A stretch of DNA of 64,000 nucleotides from Adiantum capillus-veneris (Eukaryota; Streptophyta; Polypodiopsida; Polypodiales; Pteridaceae): NCBI GenBank assembly GCA_014529385.2, contig CM043942.1, positions 108,065,141 through 108,129,140 of the forward strand, read 5' to 3'. Shown here piece by piece: positions 1-10,945 of the stretch (its first letter is position 1; each line of letters starts with the position of its first letter). Both the position numbers and the translations under genes were made by a program. Below the pieces are notes generated by a model. The model worked only from the letters and a program-made list of their open reading frames with translations, searched no databases and was not told the DNA's origin.

Positions 1-244
1 TTGTCTCGGGCTTTGCAACGATATCATAAACTTCCTTTGGTAGAAGTTGCAGATCTACCTGATGTCCATCTTCGCTCTTGAATCTACCTGTGAACAGTGT
101 GATGTTGTTCTCTTCCAATTGTTCTCTTGATAGATAGGTCGCTTTGGCAGTTTTGACTGAACTAAGGTCCAGTTGATATGGTGGTAGCTCTTGTAGCTTC
201 TCCTTTTGCGAGAGCTTCTTCTTAGCTTTCTTTGCAGCTTGCAT
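1..244 (-). CDS. Partial open frame running off the left edge, unknown product
   Basis: A minus-strand frame is open from an ATG at 244 to the window edge (81 codons). It begins with a lysine-rich stretch (KKAKKKL) and later contains the segment LPKEVYDIV. A second frame (387 down to about 245) carries similar lysine/glutamate-rich protein and could be the same product before a frameshift. I do not recognise the family. It lies beyond the LTR start of the neighbouring Ty3 element, so it may be element-internal or flanking sequence. It could also be chance. Confidence 0.25.
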   Translation of the reverse strand, partial: MQAAKKAKKKLSQKEKLQELPPYQLDLSSVKTAKATYLSREQLEENNITLFTGRFKSEDGHQVDLQLLPKEVYDIVAKPET

Positions 245-432
245 GGCTCCTGTTGAGTGAATAGAGTGTCTAAATTAGCAAATTTGGCAGATTCTTCTTT
301 GGATTGTCCTTCACGTTGGTTTGCTGACAAATTGAGTACAATTTGCTTCAAATCAATTTTTGAACATGCATATATGCATAAAAACATTTAAAGATAAAAT
401 TAATGAAGTCAAAACAAAAATCTGCAACAAAA

Positions 433-749
433 GTAAATAATCACGATTATTTACAGCTGAGTATTTTTTTACAAATTTTTACAAATTTGACATTATAGGC
501 TTGAAGTATATACTAAATACATACTCTGAGGGAAATATGGACTCATTTGGGTCCACAAGATGAAAATGGTGCCAGATTTAGGCTTTAGGTCTCTGAAATA
601 GTAGATGTAAAGGAATTTTGAGATTTTGAGCTCCAAATTTGTTCAAACTTGGCTACTGGGCTTAGGGCAACATGTACTTTGGTCCCATGATGGCGAAATT
701 GCAAATTCCCCCCATTTTGGCCAAAAAGTAAATAATCGCGATTATTAAC
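433..749. repeat. Two copies of a near-palindromic 22-mer
   Basis: The 22 bases at 433-454 and at 728-749 are almost identical to each other. Each is nearly its own reverse complement, centred on AATC(A/G)CGATT. They sit 295 bases apart in what is probably LTR or flanking DNA of the minus-strand Ty3 element. No function is assigned. Confidence 0.5.
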
Positions 750-999
750 TTTTTAATCAAAATGAGCAGTTTTTGGTACAACTTGGTTCTAGGCATGGTA
801 TAGACCTTGTGTAGTGTTCTATTATGTTGGGGCATGCTACAATTCAAATCTCATCCGATTTGGTTGAGCTGACAGGCCGCTATGGTCGATTTTTGGTCGT
901 AGATCTTCGTACACTGTTCGGATTTTAGGGTTTTTTCTAGTGGTTTAGATTAGCTACCGGCTGTACAAAATGGATCATTGATAAGTATAGAACTTATGC

Positions 1000-1717
1000 C
1001 TCATGTTTCGTGTGAGGCGGCGTTGAAAACAGGTGACTGTGGACTCCGGAAAATACGCGCGAAGGAGGTCGAAAAGCTCTCTCTCCAAAGGCAACAAGTG
1101 GAAATGAGGTGATTTTAGCCTACCTTGGTATTTATACCCGAACTTCCCGAACCATTTTTTCCCAAATTCCCCTGTTAATCCTATTAGGCCGTGAAATCTA
1201 TGTTAGACTCAAAATTTTTCCCAATCGGATCCCTGTAGCTCATTCTGCGAGAATTCTGCAAAAGTAGGTCTGGCCATCTAATTTAGGCGTCCCGCTTCCA
1301 TCTGTCGATTTGATTGAAATCTTTTGTGCTTGACCGTCTTTGTCTTTCTGATCACCACCGTGTCTTTAGTTTTTCCATATGAGCTCATTTGTTATTTATT
1401 ATTAAAATTTGACCTGTTTATTAGAAAAATCGAAGCAAATAACAAAATGCGCTAAAAAAGCAAAGTGAAAATCCAATGATTAAGAAAATTCATTGAGAAA
1501 CACAATTTTATTGTTTTTTGTTGGGTTTCTCTATTATTAAGTCTCCATATCAAGAAAATGATGAAAAATAACAAAAAAGAACATTTTTTGATGATTTCTG
1601 GATAGTATATACACTATTTATACTCATCGGGGAGATATTATAAGTTAAATTTTTCTTGTTGATGAATTATAAGGGAATTATTAGGTAATTTTGCAACAAA
1701 AATCACACATTAACATC
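1000..1717 (-). mobile_element. Beginning (U3) of the 3' LTR of a minus-strand Ty3-type element
   Basis: Read on the minus strand, the LTR appears to start at about 1717 with TGATGTTA, immediately after a purine tract. A TATAAATACC box lies near 1130-1140. The lower boundary of the LTR could not be found because no second copy is in the window, so 1000 is only a placeholder. The rest of 245-1700 shows no coding sequence. Confidence 0.45.
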
Positions 1718-1718
1718 A

Positions 1719-1738
1719 AACTTTTTCCTCCCTCTTCA
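1719..1738 (-). other. Polypurine tract of the minus-strand Ty3 element
   Basis: The minus strand reads GAAGAGGGAGGAAAAAG directly before the LTR-like TGATGTTA. This is the expected plus-strand primer for reverse transcription. The last open frame of the element stops only about 10 bases upstream, at 1749. Confidence 0.55.
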
Positions 1739-1748
1739 AACATTGCCC

Positions 1749-2360
1749 TTAATTACTTAGTAGCTCTTCCACCCCTCTTAGATGGCGTACTCCGGAACGA
1801 CTGTGTGCATGGGTTGAACAATCGTGTCTATGCATAGCCGTGGTTGGCTCTACCATTCTTTGAAGATCAATGCAATTCAAACCAATATGCTGTGCTAGAG
1901 ATGTGTCTTGAGTAATTAACTCAAGGTTTTCTGATGTCGAGGCTTTTTGTTGCTGTCTTCCAAAGAGAAAATCTTGTAGCTTGTGTGATATTTGCTTGAT
2001 TGTACCATCAGGATGCCTTAGCACACTGATTGCCTGAGCTATTGGTCTCACTTTTGACTGTTATCAAGCTTTTACTCGCTATTGATACCTTGGTTTGCTT
2101 GGTGTAGAATTGTGTGGTTGAGTGTTCTGAGGCTTAACTCTCCATTGCTTGATTGGTTTTGCAGTTTGCGGAGAAGATAAGTGCTCTTTTTTCTTCCAAA
2201 TCCATTTTGTGTTAGGTTCCTTACTCGAAGATGCTCGTCTGTGTGTTTTGGTCTTTGGAACCGTCTTTGGTATTGTCGATGATGTTTTGGGCACCCAAAT
2301 TTGAATCGTCTTGTCCTTAAGCTGTGCTTTCGGTACCCAAATTTGCTTGACTCCTTGCAT
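1749..2360 (-). pseudogene. Basic C-terminal tail of the Ty3 polyprotein, downstream of the protease
   Basis: Two open pieces (2360-2079 and 2051-1749) are in the same frame as the second half of the protease domain and are separated from it and each other only by stop codons. The first is rich in lysine and proline and carries repeated tryptophan motifs (IWVPK twice, then KWIWKKK and KQWRVK). Similar W-P-K linkers occur between zinc knuckle and protease in some copia polyproteins. That resemblance is from memory and may not be homology. The second piece (about 100 residues) is unrecognised and ends right before the polypurine tract. I infer a nucleic-acid-binding tail. Confidence 0.45.
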
Positions 2361-2420
2361 GCTACTTGTAGCATTTCCTTGTCGATAGGATGGAGAAGAT
2401 TGATTACTTCATGGTTTGCT

Positions 2421-2955
2421 CTACTGGTAACTTCCTTTCCATTCCTCCTTGCTTGGTGCAATTGGAACAATGAGTTGTCTGCCTTTAGGTGATAGCTTGA
2501 GCTGATTTGTATCCCAATCTGGTACTGCCTTGTACGTCCGCATCCATGAGATTCCAAGTATCATTGTCTCATTCATGTGTTCATTAGGTAAGCATACAAA
2601 CTGATGAGGACATGAACATCCATGTACTATCACATTCAGGTTGACTACTCCCAATGTTGGTGTTGGTTCTTGTTGCATCCTTTGATAGTCGCTATTCCTG
2701 CTGTCAAAGACCGAGTTGTTGCTTTCTTGTACGTGGAATAACTGACTGCATTTACTCGAGCTCCTGTGTCGACCAATGCATTTGTGCTATGGTTGTTGAA
2801 CTGTACTTTGATGCGAAGGTCCATTCCATCTAACCATTCATCATCTGTTGACACTACATCTTTTTGCAATTCCCATTGTCGGTCATCTATTTCCAGGGTG
2901 TTGATGGGAATAGGTATTTGTTGATTCTTGAGAGTAGCTTTTCTTTTGAGTACTC
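2421..2955 (-). pseudogene. Retropepsin-like aspartic protease domain located 3' of integrase
   Basis: The minus strand encodes NALVDTGARVNAVSY, a classic retropepsin active-site loop (D-T-G-A). About 75 residues later comes ILGISWM, the second-half I-L-G motif of the family. One frameshift near 2650-2680 separates the halves. The first half is in frame with the integrase C-terminus upstream, interrupted by one TGA at about 2952 after EEARL. In ordinary Ty3 and Ty1 elements the protease precedes RT, so this position is unexpected. The 5' part of the element is missing, so it is unknown whether a normal protease was also present. Confidence 0.65.
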
Positions 2956-4689
2956 AAAGCCGAGCTTCCTCTTGGGCTTCTTCAATAACCTGCTGTCTTT
3001 TTATCTTCTGTTGCTTAGCTGCATGTATTCTTTCTCGCAATTCATTGGTTAGTGGACGATTGTACTTCTTTAAACGACATTCACTAATCCAATTAGCCAT
3101 TGGTTCACTATCTAGGGTGGACAACTTAGCTGCTCCACTTGGAGATACATCTTCAATGATAAACGGTCCGTTTCCCTTTTTCTTAAACTTGGGAATGCGT
3201 TGCTTAAGGGAATAGACTAGAACTAGTCCCCTTTTTTGAAGATTTTTGTAATTAGATGGGAATCAAAAAACTATTTCTGTTTTCGCTTCTGTTCATAGAT
3301 GTGAGCTATAGCAGTTAGCCTTTGCTCATCTAGCTTCTCTAAATCTTCAAGTCTTTCTGACAATTCATGTCCAGTCCACTCAAGATTTTTAGCTACCCTT
3401 AATGTCGGCAATAGAAATTCTATTGGCAGTATGGCATCAAGACCATAAACAAGGTTAAAGGGTGTAACATTTAAAGCTATTTTGAATGAAACTCGATAAG
3501 CCCATAGAGCAGCATTGAGATTCATTTCCCAGTCTATCCTTCCTGAACTAAACACTTTAGTCAATACCGAGCTAAGAATTTTATTCATATGCTTAGCTTG
3601 TACCGTTTGCTTGTGGATGATATGGAGCTGATTTGTTATGGATGACCATAAATTCATTAAGCAGATACTCGATTACCTCATTGAGGCAATGAGTTTCACT
3701 ATCATTGACAATTTCTATTGGCAGTTTATATCTTGTGAATACACACTCATATAAGAATGGGGCAGTGGTTATGGCATCATTCTGTTGAGTTGCTTTTGCC
3801 TCAGTCCACTTGGTCAAATAGTTCGTAGCTACAATGATTTATTGAGCTTGGGTTCTATAAGCAGGTGGCTGTATTGGCTCAACAAAATCTATACCCCATT
3901 TTGCGAAAGCTCTAGCCCCCATCATTGGCCTTAAGGGCATGCTATCTACACGTGTTGGCATTTTTGCTCGTTGACAAGCATCACACCTTCGAACATATTC
4001 TTTGGCATTGGTAAAAAGTGTTGGCCACCATATGCTGCCATTAAGATTGGTCTTGCGGTGGTCTCACTAGAAAAGTGACCTCCAGCTAATCCAGCATGTG
4101 CTTGTTCTATAATCGGAATATACTCGTCTTCATTTGCACAAAGATGCAAATGTTGATCCTTACCTCTCTGATACAATTGGTTTCCAATAATAGCATAGTA
4201 TCTTGCTTCAGTTTCAATTTCTCTTTGATGGTGTTTATTCATATCCTCAGGAAATGTTCGCCTCGATAAGTAAGTAACGAGATAGTTACTCCACTTAGGA
4301 ACATGTGACATTTGGAACAATATTACACGAGGTATGGGTGTTTGTTTTTGACATTGAGGACAATTCTTTACAAAAGAGAGAACATCACTCCTCATAGTTG
4401 GCCAAAATACTCCAAGTCTCAAGATTCTGTGCATAGTTTGGTCTTCCGCAAAGTGAAGTCCTACTATGGTAATATGTGCTTGACTTAGGTATTGGGATTT
4501 CTCTTCAGGATTAATGCATAAGAGCAATATTCCATCTCGATTTCTTTTGTATAGCCTACCAGATAGTAATTGATACATAGCCGATTTCTCAATTAATCCG
4601 ATTATAATAGGAAGTGGTATTTGTGAATCCACTTGAGCTATGGTCATTAATGATACCATATTTTCTGACCATCTGGGTATCATTTCCAT
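2956..4689 (-). pseudogene. Ty3-type integrase with two tandem H2C2 zinc modules, decayed
   Basis: The 247-residue frame starting at 4689 has a first zinc module with H72, H79, C110 and C113 (CPQC). Exactly 126 residues later a second copy has H198 and H205, with its CDAC cysteines in the next frame after a frameshift. Each module is preceded by P-x-W-S (residues 5 and 131). The DDE core follows from about 3900 to 3500: GIDFV carries the first Asp, IVND the second. The expected Glu in the HPQANG segment reads as Lys (QAKHMNKIL), so catalysis is probably lost. The tail (3271-3657, then 3240-2956) includes LVYGLDAILPIEF and the SH3-like GPFIIEDVSPSGAAKL. Several frameshifts and stops are present. 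Confidence 0.8.
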
Positions 4690-4699
4690 AGAGAAAAAA

Positions 4700-5084
4700 T
4701 ATGCATCGGTAGATCATCGTCTACTCCTTTAGCTGATTCTCGTGAAATAATCCTTGACAACTGATCTACTCTTTGATATGTGTGCCCTTTTTTACAACCA
4801 CAATGAATTCAAATTCTAGAAGAATGATGAACCATCTCACTGTTCTTCCTGTGCTTCATGGCTTGTTGACCAAATACAATAAGGCTTGGTGGTCCACGAA
4901 AAACACAAATTTGTTTGCTAATAGGTAATGTCTATACTTTTTTCCGGCATAGATCATTCCTAATCCTTCCCTTTTGGTGGTGGTGTAATTCTTTTCTGCC
5001 ATGTTCAATTGTCGGCTAGCATAAGAAATAGGAAAATCAATTTTCCCATCTCTTGGTTGAGCTAGTATACACCTGATGGCAAAA
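4700..5084 (-). pseudogene. Ty3-type RNase H fragment
   Basis: The minus strand reads through ISYASRQLNMAEKNYTT, then KYRHYLLANKFVFFVDHQAL and TGRTVRWFIIL, the familiar Ty3 RNase H signature (Y-A-S-R-x-L, D-H-x-A-L, G-R-x-x-R-W). It leads directly into the integrase. Stops and frameshifts are present. It is cut off at 5084 by the family A LTR; the matching RT, protease and gag are not found on the other side of that insertion. Confidence 0.75.
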
Positions 5085-5823
5085 TTGGAAGTATGGAGCC
5101 TGATTTACCCCTTGTAATTCTCTGTGTTAAAAAACGCACATTTATAAGGCCCCCATTATGAGGAGAAGCCATCGTGCGTGAAGAAAAATAACTCGTCAGA
5201 AAATAAAATCACTCGCCGCAAAATCAAAATTTTCATCACCGGAAGATTCCTTTTCACTGGAATATTATGGCCGGACGGCGGTCGGAAAGTGGTCGAAAAA
5301 TGACCGATCGCTTGGCTGCTTGGTTGATGGCCGATAGTCAATGGCCGATGGTCGAAAGTCAATGGCTGGTGGCCGGTGGCCAAATTCAAAAGCAGATTTG
5401 TCTTCTCAAGGGCGGCCACACATGGGCGGATTGGAGGGTCCGATTTTGACTTATTTACACAAGGGCGGCTACACATGGCTGCCTCTCATGAGAGAGAGCA
5501 GCCCTTTTGGCCTATAAAAGGAGGCCATTTCTGCATTCATTATACAGTGTGAAGTTGATGCAACAAGGTGGATGTGAGGTGGTGAGAGTGAAGCAAGGTG
5601 GGAGCTACAAAAGGGTATAATCCGTTTATAACCTACTTCTTATTTTGAAGTACTAAAGCCATTGAGTGGCTACTTTTTTGAGGACGTGCCCACATTGGTT
5701 GAACCATGTATATCGTGTGTACTCTCTCTCTCTCTACTCTATAATCTCTTGTGTGTGAAAATTATCTCTCTCCATTAAGTAATCTACTCAGTTATCTACT
5801 TAGCTACGTCATATTTCCTAACA
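5085..5823 (+). repeat. 5' LTR of A1
   Basis: This 739-base LTR aligns with the other family A LTRs and ends in CCTAACA just before the primer site. It contains a U3 tract of GGCCGGTGG/AGTCAATGG-type minisatellite units (about 5320-5390), a TATAAAAG box at 5513-5520, and a short (CT)n run near 5721-5740. U3 starts near 5085, R follows the TATA box, and U5 ends at 5823. Confidence 0.85.
5513..5520 (+). promoter_or_regulatory. LTR TATA box of A1
   Basis: TATAAAAG sits in the conserved context GGCC-TATAAAAG-GAGGCC, found in every family A LTR here except the A3 5' LTR. It should drive the genomic RNA of the element. Confidence 0.7.
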
Positions 5824-5841
5824 ACTAGTATCAGAGCAAGG
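5824..5841 (+). other. Primer binding site of A1
   Basis: The LTR is followed by ACTAGTATCAGAGCAAGG, one base away from the initiator-Met tRNA site TGGTATCAGAGC seen intact in A3. Confidence 0.8.
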
Positions 5842-5896
5842 TTTGCTCGTAGCTAAATTATCTCAAGGAAAGGATTCCTTGAATTGAGTGGGAGTA

Positions 5897-6480
5897 ATGG
5901 CGGCGGAAGGGAAGCTCAAGATTGAGAAGTTCAACGACAAAAACTACCAACATTGGAAGATGCAGATTGAAGACTATCTCTACCAGAAGGACCTCTATTT
6001 GCCACTAGGCGGTCTTGCAAAGAAGCCCGCAATGATGGCAAATGAGCATGGATTGTCCTTGATTGAAAGGCACTGGGAACAATCTAATTAAGCTTGGCGT
6101 CAACGATGGCCTTCAAAGTTTCGGAGATGAAGACCACGGAGGACTTAATGAAGTCACTCGACGACTTCTACGAGAAACCATCGACATCCAATAAGGTATT
6201 TCTCATGAAGCGCTTGTTCAATCTAAAGATGGTAGAGAATGGTTCAGCTGCAGAGCACCTAAATGATTTTAACACCAACATAAGTCAACTTCGATCGGTG
6301 AAAATAAATTTCGATGATGAAGTGCAAGCTCTCCTTATACTATCGTCTCTACTGGATAGTTGGGACAACCTTGTGATGGCTGTAAGTAATTCTATTTTTG
6401 GCACAAATACTCTTAAGTTTGATGATGTTGTGGGTGTTCTCCTAAGCGAGGAAATGTGAAGGAGAAGCACAAGAGAATCA
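5897..6480 (+). pseudogene. A1 gag (UBN2-type capsid), frameshifted
   Basis: The ATG at 5897 opens MAAEGKLKIEKF, followed by the conserved NYQHWKMQIEDYL typical of copia gag. A one-base deletion near 6047 (compared with A3) throws the frame into a stop at 6090. The frame resumes at 6094-6459 with the helical capsid part (VFLMKRLFNLKM, EHLNDFNTNISQL), ending at a TGA where A3 reads CGA. Confidence 0.8.
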
Positions 6481-6498
6481 TCAAGTGTTGCACTATCA

Positions 6499-8198
6499 AT
6501 GGAAACAAGAGGAAGGCCCAAGGAGAGGTTCAAAAACCAAAAGGGTCATGATTGCTCAAGACGGAGCAAGTCACGCACAAAGTCAGTTCGTGAATGTTGG
6601 AACTGCGGCAATAAGGGCCACATCAAGAAGGATTGCTGGTCCAAGAAGAAGAAGGAGTTGGAGTCTCAAGACAACAAGCCAAAATCGGAGGCCAATGTGG
6701 CAGGTAAAGTAGAGCAAGATGTTCTAATTCTCTCATTAGACAATGTGTTTAATTCCTGGATAGTAGATTCCGGGGCTTCATTTCATGCGACACCACACAA
6801 GCAACATTTCCAACATTACACCAAAGGTAATTTTGGGTATGTATACTTGGGAGATTATGAAGCTTGTGAATTGTCGGCAAAGATACAGTTTGTGTCAAAA
6901 CTGCTAAAGGAAATGAATGGAAGCTTAAAGATGTTAGGCATGTTCCTTCTCTTCGCAAAAAATTGATCTCTACAGGACAATTGGACAATGAAGGTCACAA
7001 CATTCTGTTCGGAAGCAAACAATGAATGATCTCAAAGGGATCTTTGGTGGTTGCCAAGGGAGAAAAGGTTGGTACACTTTACTTGTGTACTGTTAGCATG
7101 CAGCCTTCATCTTGTGCAACAACTACAGAAGTCGACAGTGCGGTGTGGCACTACCGGCTTGGGCATATGAGTACCAAAGGAATGAAAATCCTTCAAACAA
7201 AAAAGCTTCTACCAGGTTTGAAAGAAGTGAACGTAGAGTTCTGTGAAGATTGTGTTTATGGTAAACAAAAGAGGGTAAAATTTCAAAAATCTAAAAATGA
7301 AAGAAAAAATAAAAAACTTGAGTTGGTTCATTCTGACGTTTAGGGTCCTTCAAGTACACCATCACTTGGTGGCTCATTCTACTATGTAACATTCATGGAT
7401 GATGCGACTAGGAAAACATGGGTTTATGTAATGAAGAATAAATCCGATGTGTTTCTCATATTTCAAAGGTGGAAAGTCTTTGTGGAGAATGAAACAGGTA
7501 GTAAGGTTAAATTCCTCAGATCCGACAATGGAGGCGAATATTGCACCCAAACTTTTGAAATCTTTTGTGCTAGCAATGTAATTTGGAGGCAAAGAACAAC
7601 CCCAAGGACACCTCAACAAAATGGCATTTCTGAAAGGATGAACAGAACAATCATGGAGCGAGCACGAAGCATGCGGCTACATGCAGGCCTACCACTTGAG
7701 CTTTGGGCGGAAGCTGTAAGTACGTCTATGTACTTAATCAACCGGTCACCCTCAACGGCATTGGATGGGGGAGTTCTAAAAGAGGCATGGACATGTAAAC
7801 CGGTGAATTATGCAATTCTCAAAGTGTTCGGGTGTGAGGCTTTCATGCACATAGATAGAAGCCTAAGATCAAAGCTAAATACAAAGTCCAAAAAGTGTTT
7901 CATCATTGGCTATGGAGAAGTTGACTTTGGGTATCACCTATGGAATCCTTAAGATAGTAAAATCTTTAGGAGTAGGGATATAATTTTTAACGAACAAAAG
8001 ATGTACAAATATTACTTGGAAAGAAAACAAGCAAAAGAAACAGGTGATGAGTACATGGAGCTTGAGGACGGTGAAGACTCAAGGATAGCAAACGGTGACA
8101 ATGTGCAACAACGTCAACCAAATGAGGAGCTTCAACATATTCCCCAAAGATCTACAAAGAGCACGCAGACCTCCAGAAAGGTTCGTTCCATCCTTTAA
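6499..8198 (+). pseudogene. A1 zinc knuckle, protease and integrase, broken
   Basis: The zinc knuckle is CWNCGNKGHIKKDC. The protease active site is IVDSGASFHATP. The integrase zinc domain (HYRLGHMS, then CEDCVYG) and core follow (FMDDATRKTW, LRSDNGGEYC, TPQQNGISERMNRT), so the D-D-E residues are still visible. Breaks include frameshifts around 6870-7030, a TAG at 7341-7343 inside the integrase, and a stop near 7950. The GCEAFMHIDRSL segment lacks the ATGC duplication that breaks A2 and A3. Confidence 0.85.
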
Positions 8199-8238
8199 CC
8201 ATCTCTTGATCTCAGATTCTGGAGAGACAGAATCATAC

Positions 8239-8699
8239 TAATTAGGAAAATTTTGAACTCATTTTTGGGTCTTTTAAGAGTGCCACATCATCAAAGTTGT
8301 ACAAAAGAAAGCAACCCGGTAGACCCCTCTAAATATTGCTTAGAACCTGATGATATGACCTATCATTGGAAAGTTCTTGAAAATGGATTCTAAAGAGCCA
8401 AGGTCCAAAAAGTTTGGATGACTTCTATGAAAGTTATGCCATTTTTTTTCAATCAACCAGGTTTTGTTACCGTTACGATAATCTAAAATCACCTTTTTCT
8501 AGATCTACATGAAGGCAATGTCCGATACATGCATGCTATATATCAATAGATAGCATTTGAAGAGTAGATTCTAAATATCCAACCTCCGACAAGTTTGGAT
8601 CTTATTTGCAAAAAAATTACCAATCCCCACTTTTTGAAAGCTATGCCACATCAACAATTCTTACAAGGCCCATTTTTGAGTCCAAACTTTTCCTAATGC
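8239..8699. mobile_element. Small TIR element (MITE-like) inserted in A1 pol
   Basis: A2 and A3 read continuously across this point, whereas A1 carries about 461 extra bases. The ends are inverted repeats of about 26 bases: the left begins TTAGGAAAATTTTGAACTCA and the right, reversed, TTAGGAAAAGTTTGGACTCA. There is no coding capacity. Inner parts also contain inverted stretches. The exact target duplication is unclear, so the superfamily is not assigned. Confidence 0.7.
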
Positions 8700-10228
8700 G
8701 AAGAAGCTATGCATCACAAATTCAAAGAAGAATGGATGAAGAGCATGTAAGTGGAGATGGACTCACTACATTGCAACCAAACATGCGAGTTGGTTGAATT
8801 GCCTAAAGGTAAGCGGGCACTTCAAAACAAATGGGTGTACAAGTTGAAGGAAGAAGAAGGTGGGAAGAAAAGGTACAAGTCTAGGCTTGTGGTAAAAGGG
8901 TTTTCTCAAAAGAAAGGTATTGACTTCAATGAAATATTTTCTCTTGTTGTAAAAATGAACTCAATTAGGCTTGTCTTAAGCCTTGTGGCTGCTCATGATC
9001 TAAATCTTGAGCTAATGGATGTAAATACGACATTCCCTCACGGTGACTTAGAGGAGGAAATTTACATGCTTCAACCAAAGGGGTATGAAGTAAAAGGTAA
9101 GGAGAAAATAATTTGCAGATTAAAGAAGAGGTTGTATGGTTTAAAGCAAGCATCAAGGCAAGGGTACTTGAAGTTCAATCGATGGATGCTGGATCACGAA
9201 TTCACAAGATGCAACTCGGATCACTACGTCTACACAAAGAATTTGGGAGATGGGAAGTTCATCATCCTAATGTTGTATGTTGATGACATGCTGATTGCAA
9301 GTGCTAACATGCAGAACATCAAAAACCTAAAAGAGGAGCTGTCTAAATCTTTTTCAATGAAAGATTTAGGTGTTGCAAAGAGGATACTTGGTATGAAGAT
9401 ATCAAGGGATAGGACGAAGAAGACAATTAAGCTATCTCAAGAGGATTACATCAAGAAGGTACTAAAAAGGCTTGCAATGCAAAAACGTCTTCTACACCTT
9501 TGGCTGGTCACTTTAAACTAACCAAGGATATGTGTCCAAAGACACAAGAGGAGATAGCCTATATGTCTAAAGTTCTATATACTACAGCGGTAGGTTCTCT
9601 TATGTATGCTATGGTCTGGACAAGGCCAGACATTGCACATGCAGTGGGAGTTGTAAGTAGGTTCATGGACAACCTAGGTAAAGATACTGGAAAGCTGTGA
9701 AGTGGATACTTAGATATCTAAAAGGGACAACAACAAATTCTTTGTATATTGGAGGAACTAATATTTTTCTAGAAGGGTATGCTGATGCAGATATGGCAGG
9801 TGACAAAGATACTCGAAGGAGCACTACTGGCTATGTCTTCATGGTTGGAGGCATAGCAGTAAGCTGGGCTTTAAAGCTATAGAAAGCGGTCTCACTTTCT
9901 ACCACAGAAGCAGAGTATGTAGCAATGACGAAGGCAAGCAAAGAAATTATGTGCCTTCACAGATTCTTAAAAGAGCTTGGATTCAAACAAGACAATTGTG
10001 TCTTGTACAGTGATAGCCAAAGTGCTATCCATCTTGTGAAGAACTCAACCTTTCATTCAAGGACAAAGCACATTGAGGAGAGATATCACTTCATACGCAC
10101 TCTTTTGGAAAGGACAATTAAAGCTAGGAAAGTTGCATACAAGTGAAAATCCTGCAGACATGTTTACAAAGGTGGTCAAGAAGGAGAAGTTGAGCTTTTG
10201 CTCATCTTCAATCGGCATTCAAGGATAA
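8700..10228 (+). pseudogene. A1 reverse transcriptase and RNase H, broken
   Basis: The RT spans about 8751-9521 with NKWVYKLKEEEGGKKRYKSR, GLKQAS and the catalytic ILMLYVDDMLIA. RNase H continues in other frames (DADMAGDKDTRRSTTGY near 9790, YSDSQSAIHL near 10005, ENPADMFTK near 10150) to a stop at 10226-10228. Frame changes near 9480, 9690, 9880 and 10110 disrupt it. Downstream, CCAAGTGGGAGA before 10289 is the polypurine tract. Confidence 0.85.
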
Positions 10229-10288
10229 GAAGCTAGGATGGAAAGCAGTCACAGGTTTGGTTTAAAGATCAGTTTCCAAGTGGGAGAT

Positions 10289-10945
10289 TGTTAAATATGG
10301 AGTCTGATTTACCCCTTGTAATTCTATGTGTTAAAAATGCACATTTGTAAGGCCCCCATTATGAGGAGAAGCCATCGTGCGTGAAGAAAAATAACTCGTC
10401 GAAAAATAAAATTACTCACCGGAAATCTAAATTTTCACAGCCAGTATCGAGCCCAAGCTCGAGACCAGCTTCATCAGAATATTCCTTTTCGTTGGAATAT
10501 TATGATCGGATGCAGGCCGAAAAGTGGACGGAAAACAATCGGTCGCTTGGCCGGTGGCCAAATTCAATGGACGATGGCCAAATTCAAAAGCGGACTTGTC
10601 TTCTCAAGGGTGACCACACATGGGTGGATTGGAGGGGCCGATTTGGACTTATCTACACAAGGGCGGCTACACAAGGCTGCCTCTCATGAGAGAGGGCAGC
10701 CCTTTTGGCCTATAAAAGGAGGCCATTTCTACATACATTATACAGTGTGAAGTTGATGCAACAAGGTGGATGTGAGGTGGTGAGAGTGAAGCAAGGCGGG
10801 AGCTCCAAAAGGGTATAATCTCTTTGTAACCTACTTCTTATTTTGAAGTACTAAAGCCATTGAGTGGCTACTTTGCCGTGGACGTGCCACATTGGGTGAA
10901 CCACGTATATCGTGTGTAATCTCTCTCTTTCTACTCTATAATCTC
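10289..10945 (+). repeat. 3' LTR of A1, truncated
   Basis: It starts TGTTAAATATGG and follows the 5' LTR (TATA box near 10712) as far as CTATAATCTC. About 75 bases of U5 are missing compared with 5749-5823. At 10946 it changes directly to Ty3 integrase coding sequence. Confidence 0.8.

Larger units (their letters stand above)
5085..10945 (+). mobile_element. Ty1/copia family A, copy A1 (degenerate, 3' LTR truncated)
   Basis: The order is 5' LTR (5085-5823), tRNA-Met primer site, gag, zinc knuckle, protease, integrase, RT, RNase H, PPT and partial 3' LTR (10289-10945). The copy is related to A2 and A3 in this window but more decayed. Its LTR start has lost the TG (TTGGAAG instead of TGTTAAG). 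No target duplication is visible, because the 3' LTR ends abruptly against an unrelated Ty3 fragment. It also carries a 461-base TIR insertion. Confidence 0.9.
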
